DNA of 64,000 nucleotides from Leuconostoc miyukkimchii (lineage in GTDB: Bacteria > Bacillota > Bacilli > Lactobacillales > Lactobacillaceae), in contig NZ_BPKY01000008.1 of assembly GCF_019656055.1 (NCBI RefSeq), forward strand, positions 53,198 to 117,197, written 5' to 3'. The notes beneath the pieces are model-generated. The model was given only the letters and a program-made list of their open reading frames with translations. It ran no database searches and was not told the origin of the DNA. The translations under genes and the position numbers were made by a program. This document shows, piece by piece, positions 1-8,831 of this stretch. Each line of letters begins with the position of its first letter. Within the stretch, counting starts at the first letter, position 1.

Positions 1-1
1 T

Positions 2-1360
2 CCTGGCACAACACTGTTTAAATTAGAGAATGCACTTAAACCAATTAATCGGGAACCGCATTCAGTTATTGGGTCATCAAACCTAGGGGCTTCAGTTATT
101 GGTGGTATTAATAACAATTCTGGTGGTGCATTGATTCAGCGTGGTCCAGCATATACGGAACTAGCATTGTATGCTCAAATTGATGAACACGATGAATTGC
201 ATTTAGTGAACCATTTGGGTGTTGAATTGGGCGATACACCTGAAGAAATGATTAATAATCTCGAAAATCGTAATTTTGATATTGATCATGTGAAGAAAGA
301 CGATAAACGCGTTGGGCACAACCGTGACTATGAGGCACGCGTTCGGAATATTCATTCACATACACCAACACGTTATAATGCCGATCCAAACGAATTATAT
401 GAAGTTTCAGGTGCATCTGGTAAACTCGCTGCTTTTGCAGTGCGTCTAGACACTTTTCCAAAAGAAGGGGCTTCACAAGTATTTTATATTGGTACGAACG
501 ATCCTGCTGTATTGGAGAGATTGCGTCGACACATTTTAGCTGAGTTTAAAAACTTGCCTGTTTCTGGCGAGTATATGCACAAAGAGGCGTATGATTTAGC
601 TAAAAAATACGGCAAGGACTCACTCCTTGTGATTGATACAATTGGTACCAACATGTTGCCATACCTTTTCGGTATGAAGTCAACAGCTGAACGGATACTC
701 AGTCATATTCCGACGTTTAAACCTTATTTTCCTGATCGTGTATTACAGCATATAGGTGAAGTATTTCCCAATCAGTTACCAAAACGAGTAGAAGAGTATA
801 ATGATAAATACGAGCATTATCTTCAATTGAAAATGGTTGGTGACGGTATTGATGAAGCCAGGCAGTACCTTCAGAAATTTTTTAAAACAGAGTCAGGTGA
901 TTATTTAGAGTGTACGCCTTCAGAGGCAGAACGCGCTGCTACGCATCGTTATGTAACAGCCGGCGTGGCAATTAGATATCAAGAAGTATTTCAAAATCAA
1001 AAACTAGATATCTTACCTTTAGATATTGCATTGCCTCGTAATGAGTTTGATTGGTTTGAACATTTGCCAAAAGAAATTGAAGATAAAATTGAACATAAAT
1101 TATATTATGGGCATTTTCTTGATCATGTTATGCACCAAGATTATATTTTAAAAAAGGGTGTTGATCCACACGAGTTGAAAGAAGAAATGTTAAAGTTACT
1201 TGATAAGCGTGGGGCGATCTATCCTGCAGAGCATAATGTCGGACATTTGTACCATGCAGCTTCCACCTTAATAACACACTATAAGCGTAACGACCCTACT
1301 AATAGCTTTAATCCAGGCGTTGGTTTAACGACAATGGAAAAATATTGGGGCAATTATTAA
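2..1360 (+). CDS. dld: D-lactate dehydrogenase, FAD/quinone-linked (5' truncated)
   Basis: This is the C-terminal part of a respiratory FAD-dependent D-lactate dehydrogenase, which oxidises D-lactate to pyruvate at the inner face of the membrane and passes electrons to quinone. The reading frame is open from base 2, so the gene begins before the window; the first ATG-like codon inside is not the start. The visible part has the FAD-binding segment with VIGSSNLGASVIGGINNN and GPAYTELAL, which closely matches E. coli Dld, followed by the Dld-specific C-terminal region (HxxGxxYHA near the end). About 450 residues are visible, against about 570 for the family. A strong terminator follows directly. 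Function rests on recognised similarity; heme or menaquinone supply in this organism cannot be judged from the window. Confidence 0.9.
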   Translation, partial: PGTTLFKLENALKPINREPHSVIGSSNLGASVIGGINNNSGGALIQRGPAYTELALYAQIDEHDELHLVNHLGVELGDTPEEMINNLENRNFDIDHVKKDDKRVGHNRDYEARVRNIHSHTPTRYNADPNELYEVSGASGKLAAFAVRLDTFPKEGASQVFYIGTNDPAVLERLRRHILAEFKNLPVSGEYMHKEAYDLAKKYGKDSLLVIDTIGTNMLPYLFGMKSTAERILSHIPTFKPYFPDRVLQHIGEVFPNQLPKRVEEYNDKYEHYLQLKMVGDGIDEARQYLQKFFKTESGDYLECTPSEAERAATHRYVTAGVAIRYQEVFQNQKLDILPLDIALPRNEFDWFEHLPKEIEDKIEHKLYYGHFLDHVMHQDYILKKGVDPHELKEEMLKLLDKRGAIYPAEHNVGHLYHAASTLITHYKRNDPTNSFNPGVGLTTMEKYWGNY

Positions 1361-1375
1361 TTAAAGTATACACAG

Positions 1376-1415
1376 AAAAACAGCAGAAACGTTAATTAAC
1401 GTTTCTGCTGTTTTT
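1376..1415. terminator. Bidirectional terminator between dld and ktrA
   Basis: A perfect inverted repeat (CAGCAGAAACG / CGTTTCTGCTG around TTAATTAA) is flanked by A5 on the left and T5 on the right. It separates convergent dld and ktrA and can serve both strands. Confidence 0.9.
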
Positions 1416-1444
1416 ATTTTAAGATGTATGGCGAAAATATCGTG

Positions 1445-2107
1445 CTAATTATTTGTCATTTGATCAAAATCGTCAACCATATCTTTGGGGCCAACAACGG
1501 ATAAAATATCTTTGTCGTGAATACGATATTTGGAATCTGGCGCGACAATGACTTCTCCGTCATGACGTACCGCAATAACGTTCAATCCAAATTTTTTATG
1601 GATATTGAGTTCAGATATTGTCTTACCAGTAAAAGATGGGTTAACAATTTGGACTTCAGCCATTGAATAATCGTCTGACAATTCAATGAAATTGAGCATA
1701 TTTGGTGCTAAAAGCTTTCGACCAATACGTTCCCCCATTTCGCGTTCGGGTTGTACGACAAGATCGGCACCGATTTTTGTTAGTACGCGAAGGTGTGTCC
1801 GATTTTCAGCTTTAGCAATGACATTTTTGGCACCGAGATCTTTGGCATTAATAGTGGCTAAAATACTAGCCTGCATGTTATGCCCAATTGCAATAACGAC
1901 GTGGTCAAAACTGGCGATATCTAGTTTACGTAGTACATCGTCTTCTTGTGCATCAGCGATGACGACTTGAGTCGCGATATCTCGGTAATCATTCACATGT
2001 TCTTCACTAATATCAATACCGAGCACGTCTTGTCCATTTGCAACAAGTGTTTCGAGTAACGCACCGCCGAAACGGCCAAGACCAATAATGGCATAAGTTT
2101 GACGCAT
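1445..2107 (-). CDS. ktrA: Potassium uptake regulatory subunit KtrA/TrkA (RCK protein)
   Basis: Cytoplasmic gating ring subunit of a Ktr-type potassium transporter. Residues 1-120 form the RCK_N Rossmann domain with a GxGxxG nucleotide loop (IIGLGRFGGAL) and an acidic residue at the end of the second strand (GIDIS). The last 75 residues form a TrkA_C domain, where family members bind c-di-AMP. At 220 residues it has the normal family length. It lies about 30 bp downstream of the membrane subunit on the same strand, so the two form an operon. The start is an ATG just after the ktrB stop. Confidence 0.93.
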   Translation of the reverse strand: MRQTYAIIGLGRFGGALLETLVANGQDVLGIDISEEHVNDYRDIATQVVIADAQEDDVLRKLDIASFDHVVIAIGHNMQASILATINAKDLGAKNVIAKAENRTHLRVLTKIGADLVVQPEREMGERIGRKLLAPNMLNFIELSDDYSMAEVQIVNPSFTGKTISELNIHKKFGLNVIAVRHDGEVIVAPDSKYRIHDKDILSVVGPKDMVDDFDQMTNN

Positions 2108-2137
2108 AATTTTTTCTCCAATTTTTTGACAGATAAC

Positions 2138-3541
2138 TCAGCCGATAATAACAGATTCTTCCGGATATTGATAAGGTGCGTGATCACTATGAACGTTCAA
2201 AATAGAGAACATGACAGTATATACGCCGACACGTCCAATAAACATAGTCAACATAATAACACATTGCCCAAAAACATTTAAATGTGGTGTCAATCCTAGA
2301 GTGAGTCCGGCTGTTGCAAAGGCGCTAACAACTTCAAAAATGATATATTCTAGTCCATACTGTGAATTACTGCCTTGAGTTAACATGAGTAAAAATGATA
2401 ACACACCTAAGAAAAGTAACGATACAAACACAAGTAAAAGGGAACGTGAAATGTTTTCATTTGTGAGACGTCTGTGTGCAAAAGTGACGTCCTTTTTTCC
2501 GCGCAAGGCAGCATGTGTTTTAAGTAATAAGACACCTAACGTGGTTGTTTTAATACCACCAGCTGTTGAGCCAGGTGTACCGCCGACATACATTAACATG
2601 ATAGTTAAAAGAATTGTTGCTGGTGCCATTTGACTAAAATCAAATTGTGAAAAACCAGCAGTACGATATGAAATAGACATAAATAAGGTATTGGCTACAC
2701 GATTAATACCGGAAAGATTTTTGGCAATAGCTAAATTACTCTCAGTGAGTTCAAATAATAACCAACCACCAATGATTAATGCGCCAGTCATGACAAGGGC
2801 CAACTTTGAATGTAGTGTTAACTTGTGCGTGCGAGAGTATAATAAGACATCACGCCACACTAGAAAACCAAGCGAACCAGCAATAATAAGTGCTGCAATG
2901 ATAAGTAAAATCCATGGCTTATCGGCATAAGCCACATCCCCAGCTGGTAAAATTGTGAAACCAGCATTACCGAATGCTGAGACAGCGTGAAACACTGCAT
3001 AAAACACGCCATGTTTTATCCCAAAATCATGAATAAAGAATGGTGATAACAATAGTGCCCCAACAGCTTGGATAATAGCTGATAATTTAATCACGTAACC
3101 AAACACTGCACGTGTATCATATAGACTTTCTAGACTATAAACTTCTTGAACCATCATTTTATCACGAAGATTCATTTGTCTTTTTGTGGCTGTGAATAAG
3201 AGCACGGAGAACGACATAAAACCTAGTGCGCCAATTTCAATTAAAAACATAATCACAATTTGACCAAAAACGGTCCAGTGCGTTGCAGTATCAACAACAG
3301 TTAAGCCAGTGACAGATGCTGCAGAAGTCGCAGTAAATAATGCATCCATAAAAGAATGACCCATATCACCGTTATAACTAAAAGGCAGCATCAAGAGTAA
3401 GGCACCCACAGTAATAACTGATAAAAATCCTAACGTTAAACGTTGTGGCATAGAGAGCCGTGAAAAAAAGTTGCGACGTTGGGATTGATTATGAAATTTT
3501 TTCATCTCCGCTGCAGTCGGGAGTTCTATTTTTCGTGACAT
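2138..3541 (-). CDS. ktrB: Potassium uptake membrane subunit KtrB/TrkH
   Basis: Integral membrane, ion-conducting subunit of the KtrAB system. It has the four repeated pore/filter segments of the TrkH/KtrB family (TSAASVTGLTVVDT, SAFGNAGFTI, SYRTAGFSQFD, SAFATAGLTLGL) spread over about ten hydrophobic helices. The open frame extends back to a TTG at 3616. I prefer the ATG at 3541 (MSRKIELPT): it gives a family-like 467 residues, and a TATAAT box lies only six bases upstream of it. That spacing would make the transcript leaderless. Co-directional with ktrA. Confidence 0.9.
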   Translation of the reverse strand: MSRKIELPTAAEMKKFHNQSQRRNFFSRLSMPQRLTLGFLSVITVGALLLMLPFSYNGDMGHSFMDALFTATSAASVTGLTVVDTATHWTVFGQIVIMFLIEIGALGFMSFSVLLFTATKRQMNLRDKMMVQEVYSLESLYDTRAVFGYVIKLSAIIQAVGALLLSPFFIHDFGIKHGVFYAVFHAVSAFGNAGFTILPAGDVAYADKPWILLIIAALIIAGSLGFLVWRDVLLYSRTHKLTLHSKLALVMTGALIIGGWLLFELTESNLAIAKNLSGINRVANTLFMSISYRTAGFSQFDFSQMAPATILLTIMLMYVGGTPGSTAGGIKTTTLGVLLLKTHAALRGKKDVTFAHRRLTNENISRSLLLVFVSLLFLGVLSFLLMLTQGSNSQYGLEYIIFEVVSAFATAGLTLGLTPHLNVFGQCVIMLTMFIGRVGVYTVMFSILNVHSDHAPYQYPEESVIIG

Positions 3542-3547
3542 GCTTCT

Positions 3548-3553
3548 ATTATA
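3548..3553 (-). promoter_or_regulatory. -10 box six bases before the ktrB ATG (possible leaderless start)
   Basis: On the minus strand TATAAT is followed by AGAAGC and then ATG at 3541. The expected transcription start would fall on or next to the start codon. No good -35 hexamer is visible, so promoter activity is an inference. Confidence 0.45.
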
Positions 3554-3694
3554 ACTTAAATGTTTGTTGGATATGTTGAAACGCAAAAATTTGTTACTAA
3601 TGGTACCAGATGACAACGATTTAATTATTGCTATTTGTATTGTATTTTGTTTTTAGGTAAATCAAATGAAACAATTACAGACCAATAAACATGA

Positions 3695-3748
3695 TATAAT
3701 ATTCCTTGAAGAAAAATCCCACGAGCAGTTATTGTTCGTGGATTTTTT
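3695..3748 (+). promoter_or_regulatory. -10 box followed at once by a terminator-like hairpin (nup leader)
   Basis: A TATAAT at 3695-3700 is followed by an inverted repeat at 3712-3748 (AAATCCACGA / TCGTGGATTT type arms, one bulge) ending in six T. It lies in the 230 bp gap between divergent ktrB and nupA. It could be an attenuator in the nup leader or a terminator for readthrough on either strand. No purine riboswitch consensus is visible. The remaining roughly 100 bp before nupA shows GC-rich short stems only. Confidence 0.4.
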
Positions 3749-3846
3749 AAAAAAATTTCAGAAAGTGGAAACGCGGTTTTGCGTGCGAGATTGTTTTAAT
3801 AAAATAAATCAAGCTTGCTAATAAAATTCGCGCTCTGAGAAGATAA

Positions 3847-5403
3847 ATGACCGAATCAACGCCAGTCATTGAAATGCGCCATATCGTCAAAAAATTTGGC
3901 GATTTCGCAGCCAATGATGACATTAATTTACAAGTCCAACAAGGTGAAATTCACGCGTTACTTGGTGAGAACGGTGCTGGAAAATCAACATTGATGAACA
4001 TTCTAACTGGTTTATTGCAGCCAACATCTGGACAGATTCTGATCAATGGTAAATCAGTCGCAGTGGATTCTCCATCGAAATCTGATGCACTCGGTATTGG
4101 TATGGTGCATCAACACTTCATGCTGATTGATGCATTTACTGTCACTGAAAATATTATATTAGGTTCAGAGGTGACTAAGGGGTTATCGCTTGACACCAAA
4201 ACTGCAGCCAAAAAAATCAAGCAATTATCTGAGCAATATGGTTTACAAGTTGATCCATATGCAAAGATAACGGATATTTCAGTTGGTCAACAACAACGTG
4301 TTGAAATCCTAAAAACACTATATCGTGGTGCTGATATTTTAATCTTTGATGAACCCACCGCTGTTTTGACACCACAAGAAATTGGTGAGTTGATTACCAT
4401 TTTGCATAATTTAGCTAAAGAAGGCAAATCAATCATTTTAATCACACATAAACTGGACGAAATTCGTGCGGCAGCTGATACTGTGACGGTGATACGTTCA
4501 GGAAAGTCTATTGAAACATTCCCAGTAGCCGGTGTGTCGTCGCAAGAATTAGCAGATTTGATGGTTGGTCGAGAGGTTAGCTTCAAAACAGTCAAGCAAG
4601 ACGTTGAAACGGGAGATACAGTACTTCGTATTGATAATATTGAGGTGCAAAATTCACGAGAAGTTACTGCTGTTAAAGACTTTTCACTGCAAGTTAAGGC
4701 CGGCGAAATCGTTGGTATTGCTGGTATTGATGGTAATGGACAAACCGAATTAATCCAAGCAATAACGGGTTTGACTAAAGTACAGTCTGGTGCTGTTATA
4801 CTTCAAGGTAAAGATATTACAAATAAAAAGCCCCGACAAATTACTGAAGCCGGTGTGGGGCATATTCCTGAAGATCGGTTACGTTTTGGAATGGAAGTTG
4901 ATATGACTTTGTCAGAAAACTTAGCATTGCAAACTTATTATAAGTCACCTTTGTCTAAGGGCGGCGTTTTACAGCCTACTGAAATTGATCAGGTTGCCAA
5001 CAAATTAGTTAAAGAGTTTGATGTCCGATCAGCTGGGATTCAAGTGACTGCAGGATCAATGTCTGGTGGCAATCAACAAAAAGCCGTTATTGCACGTGAA
5101 TTAAATCGTGATAATGAACTCATTATTGCCGCACAGCCAACACGTGGTTTGGATGTGGGTGCTGTTGAATATATTCATCAACGATTAATAGCACAACGTG
5201 ATGCGGGAAAAGCAGTCTTGGTTGTTAGTTTCGAACTTGATGAGATACTAAACTTATCAGATCGTATTGCTGTTATGAATGCTGGTAAAATTGTTGGTAT
5301 TGTTAATGCCAAGGACACAAATAAACAAGAATTAGGTCTGTTGATGACGGGCATGAGCTTAGCAGATGCGCGCGCAGCACTTAAAAAAGAGGTAGATGCC
5401 TAA
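3847..5403 (+). CDS. nupA: Nucleoside ABC transporter, double ATPase subunit
   Basis: Energy-coupling subunit of a BMP-type (RbsA-like) nucleoside importer, carrying two fused ABC domains in 518 residues. The first domain has a canonical Walker A (GENGAGKST), a signature SVGQQQR and Walker B ILIFDEPTAVLTP. The second has a degenerate Walker A (GIDGNGQTE), signature SGGNQQK and an altered Walker B (LIIAAQPTRGLDVG), the pattern usual for this family. Start ATG has GAGAAG upstream. The stop overlaps the next start (TAATG), so translation is coupled with nupB. Substrate (purine or pyrimidine nucleosides) is inferred from the family and operon. Confidence 0.9.
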   Translation: MTESTPVIEMRHIVKKFGDFAANDDINLQVQQGEIHALLGENGAGKSTLMNILTGLLQPTSGQILINGKSVAVDSPSKSDALGIGMVHQHFMLIDAFTVTENIILGSEVTKGLSLDTKTAAKKIKQLSEQYGLQVDPYAKITDISVGQQQRVEILKTLYRGADILIFDEPTAVLTPQEIGELITILHNLAKEGKSIILITHKLDEIRAAADTVTVIRSGKSIETFPVAGVSSQELADLMVGREVSFKTVKQDVETGDTVLRIDNIEVQNSREVTAVKDFSLQVKAGEIVGIAGIDGNGQTELIQAITGLTKVQSGAVILQGKDITNKKPRQITEAGVGHIPEDRLRFGMEVDMTLSENLALQTYYKSPLSKGGVLQPTEIDQVANKLVKEFDVRSAGIQVTAGSMSGGNQQKAVIARELNRDNELIIAAQPTRGLDVGAVEYIHQRLIAQRDAGKAVLVVSFELDEILNLSDRIAVMNAGKIVGIVNAKDTNKQELGLLMTGMSLADARAALKKEVDA

Positions 5404-6539
5404 TGACTGCACAAAAAAATTCACTTTCAGTTGCATTATTTTCGGTTTTGTTTGGGCTAATTATTGGTGCCATCATCATGTTGGTGTTCGGATATAATCC
5501 CTTTTCCGGTTACACAGCATTGCTAAGCTCGGCATTTGGATCAATGCAAGACATTGGTAGTGTGTTGACTCAAATGACACCATTGATATTAACGGCGTTA
5601 GGATTTACAGTTGCGCAAACAGCCGGATTTTTCAATATTGGTTTGTCAGGGCAGGCATTAGCTGGTTGGGTTGGGGCTGTTTGGTATAGCCTAAGTTTCC
5701 CTGATATGCCTGCTTACTTCATGATTCCTAGTGCCTTAATTCTAGGTGCAGGGTTAGGCGCTTTGGCCGGTGCAATTCCGGGTTGGTTACGTGCACAGTT
5801 TGGTGCCAGCGAAGTCATTGTTACTATTATGATGAACTATATTTTGCTTTTTCTAGGTAATGATATTTTGCAAAACACCATGTCTAAAAATATTAAAGAG
5901 TCTGCTGAAACAACGAAACAAGTTGGAGCCAATGCTTCGTTACAGATTAAATGGTTGACTGACTTAACACAAGGTTCTAGCATTTCAGCAGGTATCTTCA
6001 TTTCACTCATCATGATAGTTGTTGTATGGTTCATCATGAAGAAAACAACGCTTGGCTTTGAAATCCGTGCGGTAGGCTTGAATCCTGATTCAGCACGATA
6101 CGCAGGTATATCAGCAAAGCGTAGTGCCATTGTTGCTATGGCAATTTCTGGTGGTTTAGCTGGTCTAGCTGGAACCATTGAAGGCTTAGGAAATTATTTG
6201 AATTTCTTTACACAAAACGGATCACCAGCAATTGGTTTTGATGGTATGGCTGTAGCATTACTAGGAGGCGGTTCATATCTTGGCGTGCTTGGTGCGGCTG
6301 CTATTTTATCAGTTTTGAAAATAGGTGGTTTAGGTATGCCAATGTCATCTGGTGTACCATTTGAATTGGTTGATATTGTAACAGCTTCAATTATTTTCTT
6401 TGTTGGTGCGAGTTATTTGATTAAATTAATGCAAGCACGTATCAAAGCGATGGATGAAAAAGCTGCCTCAACAGCTGAAGCAAAAAAAATAGCTAAAACA
6501 AAATCCGTTCAAGATAATAGTAAGAAAGGCGGTGAATAG
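5403..6539 (+). CDS. nupB: Nucleoside ABC transporter permease 1
   Basis: Membrane permease of the BPD_transp_2 family (LivH/RbsC fold, NupP/YufP-like), 378 residues, with about eight to ten hydrophobic segments. The family loop with GASEVIVTIMMNYI lies near residue 140 and the EIRAVGLNPDSARYAGI coupling helix in the second half. The C-terminal tail is lysine-rich and cytoplasmic. It overlaps nupA by one base and lies two bases before nupC. It forms the heterodimeric pore with NupC. Confidence 0.9.
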   Translation: MTAQKNSLSVALFSVLFGLIIGAIIMLVFGYNPFSGYTALLSSAFGSMQDIGSVLTQMTPLILTALGFTVAQTAGFFNIGLSGQALAGWVGAVWYSLSFPDMPAYFMIPSALILGAGLGALAGAIPGWLRAQFGASEVIVTIMMNYILLFLGNDILQNTMSKNIKESAETTKQVGANASLQIKWLTDLTQGSSISAGIFISLIMIVVVWFIMKKTTLGFEIRAVGLNPDSARYAGISAKRSAIVAMAISGGLAGLAGTIEGLGNYLNFFTQNGSPAIGFDGMAVALLGGGSYLGVLGAAAILSVLKIGGLGMPMSSGVPFELVDIVTASIIFFVGASYLIKLMQARIKAMDEKAASTAEAKKIAKTKSVQDNSKKGGE

Positions 6540-6541
6540 AG

Positions 6542-7498
6542 ATGTCATTGATGGCTATGTTCTCACTTGTAATTTCTAGTACGTTAGTCTATTCCGCACC
6601 ATTAATATTCACTTCAATTGGTGGTACCTTTTCAGAACGTGCGGGTGTCGTTAACGTTGGTTTGGAAGGTATTATGGGCATGGGTGCTTTTGCTTCTGTG
6701 GTCTTTAACCTGACACTTGCTGATACGCTAGGTGCTGCAACACCTTGGTTGGGCTTAGTTGCTGGCGCTGCTGTTGGTGTATTATTTTCACTGCTACATG
6801 CGGTTGCGACAGTCACGCTTCGTGCTGATCATATTATTTCAGGTACAGTGATTAATTTGTTGGCCCCAGCGTTGGGTGTTTTCTTGATTAAGGTATTATA
6901 TGGTAAGGGACAGACAATACCAATCTCTCAAGATTTTGGTTACGCTTCAATTCCTGGATTATCAAAAATTCCCGTTCTTGGACAACTATTATTTGAAAAA
7001 ACATCTGGGCCAGCGTGGTTGGCTATGTTAGTTGCAGGTCTTTCTTGGTATATCATTTTTAAAACAAAGTTTGGTTTGCGTTTGCGTTCAGTTGGTGAAA
7101 ATCCGCAAGCCGCTGACACATTAGGTCTTAATGTCGCACGATTACGCTATTCAGGTGTTATGATATCTGGCTTGCTTGGTGGTGTGGGCGGTGCAGTGGT
7201 AGCACAATCTATTTCGTTAAATTATTCAGCTAGCACAATTGTTGGTCAAGGATTTATGGCAATGGCGGCGATGATATTTGGTCGTTGGAACCCATTGGGC
7301 GCACTTGGTGCATCGTTATTCTTTGGGCTGTCACAATCTCTTGCGGTAGTTGGTGCACAATTACCGGGATTGAAAAATGTGCCTTCAATTTGGCTACAAA
7401 TAGCGCCTTATGTTTTCACAATTATCGTGCTTGTTTTCTTCTTTGGTAAGACACGTGCACCAAAGGCTGATGGTGTGAATTATATTAAAGCTGCTTAG
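6542..7498 (+). CDS. nupC: Nucleoside ABC transporter permease 2
   Basis: Second permease of the transporter, 318 residues, BPD_transp_2 family (NupQ/YufQ-like). The NVGLEGIMGMGAF segment near the N-terminus and the RLRSVGENPQAADTLGLNV coupling helix are both typical. The stop is followed by a long bidirectional terminator, so the operon ends here. The usual fourth gene, a BMP lipoprotein that binds the nucleoside, is absent from both ends of the cluster and must be encoded elsewhere if the system is functional. Confidence 0.9.
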   Translation: MSLMAMFSLVISSTLVYSAPLIFTSIGGTFSERAGVVNVGLEGIMGMGAFASVVFNLTLADTLGAATPWLGLVAGAAVGVLFSLLHAVATVTLRADHIISGTVINLLAPALGVFLIKVLYGKGQTIPISQDFGYASIPGLSKIPVLGQLLFEKTSGPAWLAMLVAGLSWYIIFKTKFGLRLRSVGENPQAADTLGLNVARLRYSGVMISGLLGGVGGAVVAQSISLNYSASTIVGQGFMAMAAMIFGRWNPLGALGASLFFGLSQSLAVVGAQLPGLKNVPSIWLQIAPYVFTIIVLVFFFGKTRAPKADGVNYIKAA

Positions 7499-7535
7499 TG
7501 GCATCTGAATTTACTCAGTTGTACAAAATTAAATA

Positions 7536-7589
7536 AACAGCAGAACGCCCTAGAAATGGATACTTCCAATTTTAGGGCGTTCTGCTGTT
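7536..7589. terminator. Bidirectional terminator between nupC and hicDH
   Basis: A perfect 17 bp stem (AACAGCAGAACGCCCTA and its complement) with a loop of about 20 bases, between convergent genes. The short A- and T-rich flanks would serve both directions. Confidence 0.8.
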
Positions 7590-7605
7590 ATTTGATAGAT
7601 TTAAA

Positions 7606-8520
7606 TTATAGGTAGGCTCTTGTTTTTTCAACGATAGCGTCTGCAGAAGCTTTTAAGGCCGTTTCTTCAGTTGATGTTAACGGTAAATCAAATGTTTTGA
7701 TGATACCACCACGACCAATAATCGCAGGGGTAGAAATATAACTTTGAAATTTCTCGTCGTAATGGGAGACAATGGCTTCGGTGTGTGCGTTGGATAAAAC
7801 TAATTGAGCAAGTGAGACAGCGGCATGGGCAATTGCGAAATTAGTATATTTTTTGCCATTGAAAACAGTGAAACCACCAACACGCGCATCTTCTGCAACT
7901 TGGTCTAAATCAATTTGATAGGGCTCAACTAATGCTGTGATATTTTTGCCAAGTGCAGAAACTGTAGACCAAGCAGCAAATTGTGAATCACCATGTTCAC
8001 CTAACATATAACCCTGAATACTACGGGGATCAACAGACAGTTTTTCTCCAAGAACACGTTTAAGACGTGCAGTGTCTAGATAAGTACCTGTACCGAAAAC
8101 TTGGTTTGTGGGTAGACCGGTTACTTTTTGGTAAATACCAGTAATCACATCAACAGGATTAGAAATAACGATTAAGACACCATTGAAACCGGCATTTTTC
8201 AAATCAGTACCGACTTGTTGTACTTCTGGTGTATTTGCCTTTAGTTCTGTAAAGCGATCACCACCTGGTTTGATTAATTCAATATGGCCAAGCGCAGAAA
8301 TAACAACATCAGCATCAAACAAATCCGCTGCTGTACCTGCATGAACAGTAGTGTGCTGAGCCAATAGACTGGCAGCATCACGAAAATCTAATGTTTCGGC
8401 TGCTAATTTTTCTGAATTCTTGTCCACTAAAACCAATTCATCTGCCAACCCTTGGGCAATAATAATATGTGCCACTGTTACGCCAACATGACCAATTCCG
8501 ATAATACCAATTTTTCTCAT
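7606..8520 (-). CDS. L-2-hydroxyisocaproate dehydrogenase (LDH/MDH family)
   Basis: NAD-dependent reductase of branched or aromatic 2-oxo acids to L-2-hydroxy acids. The N-terminus is a Rossmann fold (RKIGIIGIGHVG), the middle has the NPVDVITG motif, and the catalytic histidine lies in GEHGDSQFAAWS. The overall sequence resembles L-HicDH of Weissella confusa more than true L-lactate dehydrogenase. I chose the ATG at 8520 because GAGGTG lies seven bases upstream, although the frame continues four codons further. It gives 304 residues. Its first 11 codons and upstream region are repeated at 11108-11200. The nearby tryptophan-type importer suggests, without proof, a role in aromatic keto-acid reduction. 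Confidence 0.85.
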   Translation of the reverse strand: MRKIGIIGIGHVGVTVAHIIIAQGLADELVLVDKNSEKLAAETLDFRDAASLLAQHTTVHAGTAADLFDADVVISALGHIELIKPGGDRFTELKANTPEVQQVGTDLKNAGFNGVLIVISNPVDVITGIYQKVTGLPTNQVFGTGTYLDTARLKRVLGEKLSVDPRSIQGYMLGEHGDSQFAAWSTVSALGKNITALVEPYQIDLDQVAEDARVGGFTVFNGKKYTNFAIAHAAVSLAQLVLSNAHTEAIVSHYDEKFQSYISTPAIIGRGGIIKTFDLPLTSTEETALKASADAIVEKTRAYL

Positions 8521-8574
8521 GGAGCACCTCATTAATTTAAAATGTGTTATTAGTTAGATTATACACATATTTCG

Positions 8575-8622
8575 AAAAAAAGACAGCCACTGTTTCACGT
8601 GAAACAATGGCTGTCTTTTTTC
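8575..8622. terminator. Terminator hairpin in repeat copy A
   Basis: AAAAAAGACAGCCA...TGGCTGTCTTTTTT stem around GTTTCACGTGAAAC, with A-run and T-run on the two sides. It is the same hairpin as at 11194-11241, where it terminates the ATPase gene. Confidence 0.85.
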
Positions 8623-8624
8623 AA

Positions 8625-8816
8625 TTATGCAATAAAATACTTTAAAATGTGTTCTTCCGTCAATGCTGATTTTTCGTCATTGCGAACATCAAGCACGATG
8701 GCACCAGCATTTAAAATAATTAAGCGGTTACCATATTTTAATGCATCTGATAAATTGTGAGTAATCAGTAATGCTCTGAGATGGTTAGGTGTTACTGGTT
8801 CAGATGTTCTGGTACT
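8625..8816 (-). pseudogene. 3' fragment of a TrpZ-like ABC ATPase gene
   Basis: The minus-strand frame encodes the last ~60 residues of the ATPase found intact at 11244-11999, with LLITHNLSDALKYGNRLIIL and the same ...EEHILKYFIA end and stop. There is no start, Walker A or signature motif. It is a duplicated tail left beside the inserted cargo, and its frame is still open, which suggests a fairly recent event. Confidence 0.85.
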
Positions 8817-8831
8817 ACATGAAACAATATA

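Larger units (their letters stand above)
8488..8816. repeat. Direct repeat copy A (hicDH 5' end + ATPase 3' tail)
   Basis: About 330 bp that match 11108-11465 at roughly 90% by eye. It contains the first codons and ribosome site of hicDH, a terminator hairpin and the last ~60 codons of the trpZ-like ATPase gene. Homology stops abruptly at both ends. Relative to copy B it lacks about 24 bp near 8797. Together the copies bracket an Rgg/MFS cargo of about 2.3 kb. Confidence 0.9.

Noticed and set aside
3542..3616. TTG start at 3616 for ktrB
   Set aside because: It adds 25 residues unlike the family, has no ribosome site, and the TATAAT box would lie inside the coding region.
3661..3846. Purine riboswitch before the nucleoside importer
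   Set aside because: The conserved purine-aptamer core (TATA...GTTTCTACC...CCGTAAA) is absent; only a -10 box and a hairpin are visible.
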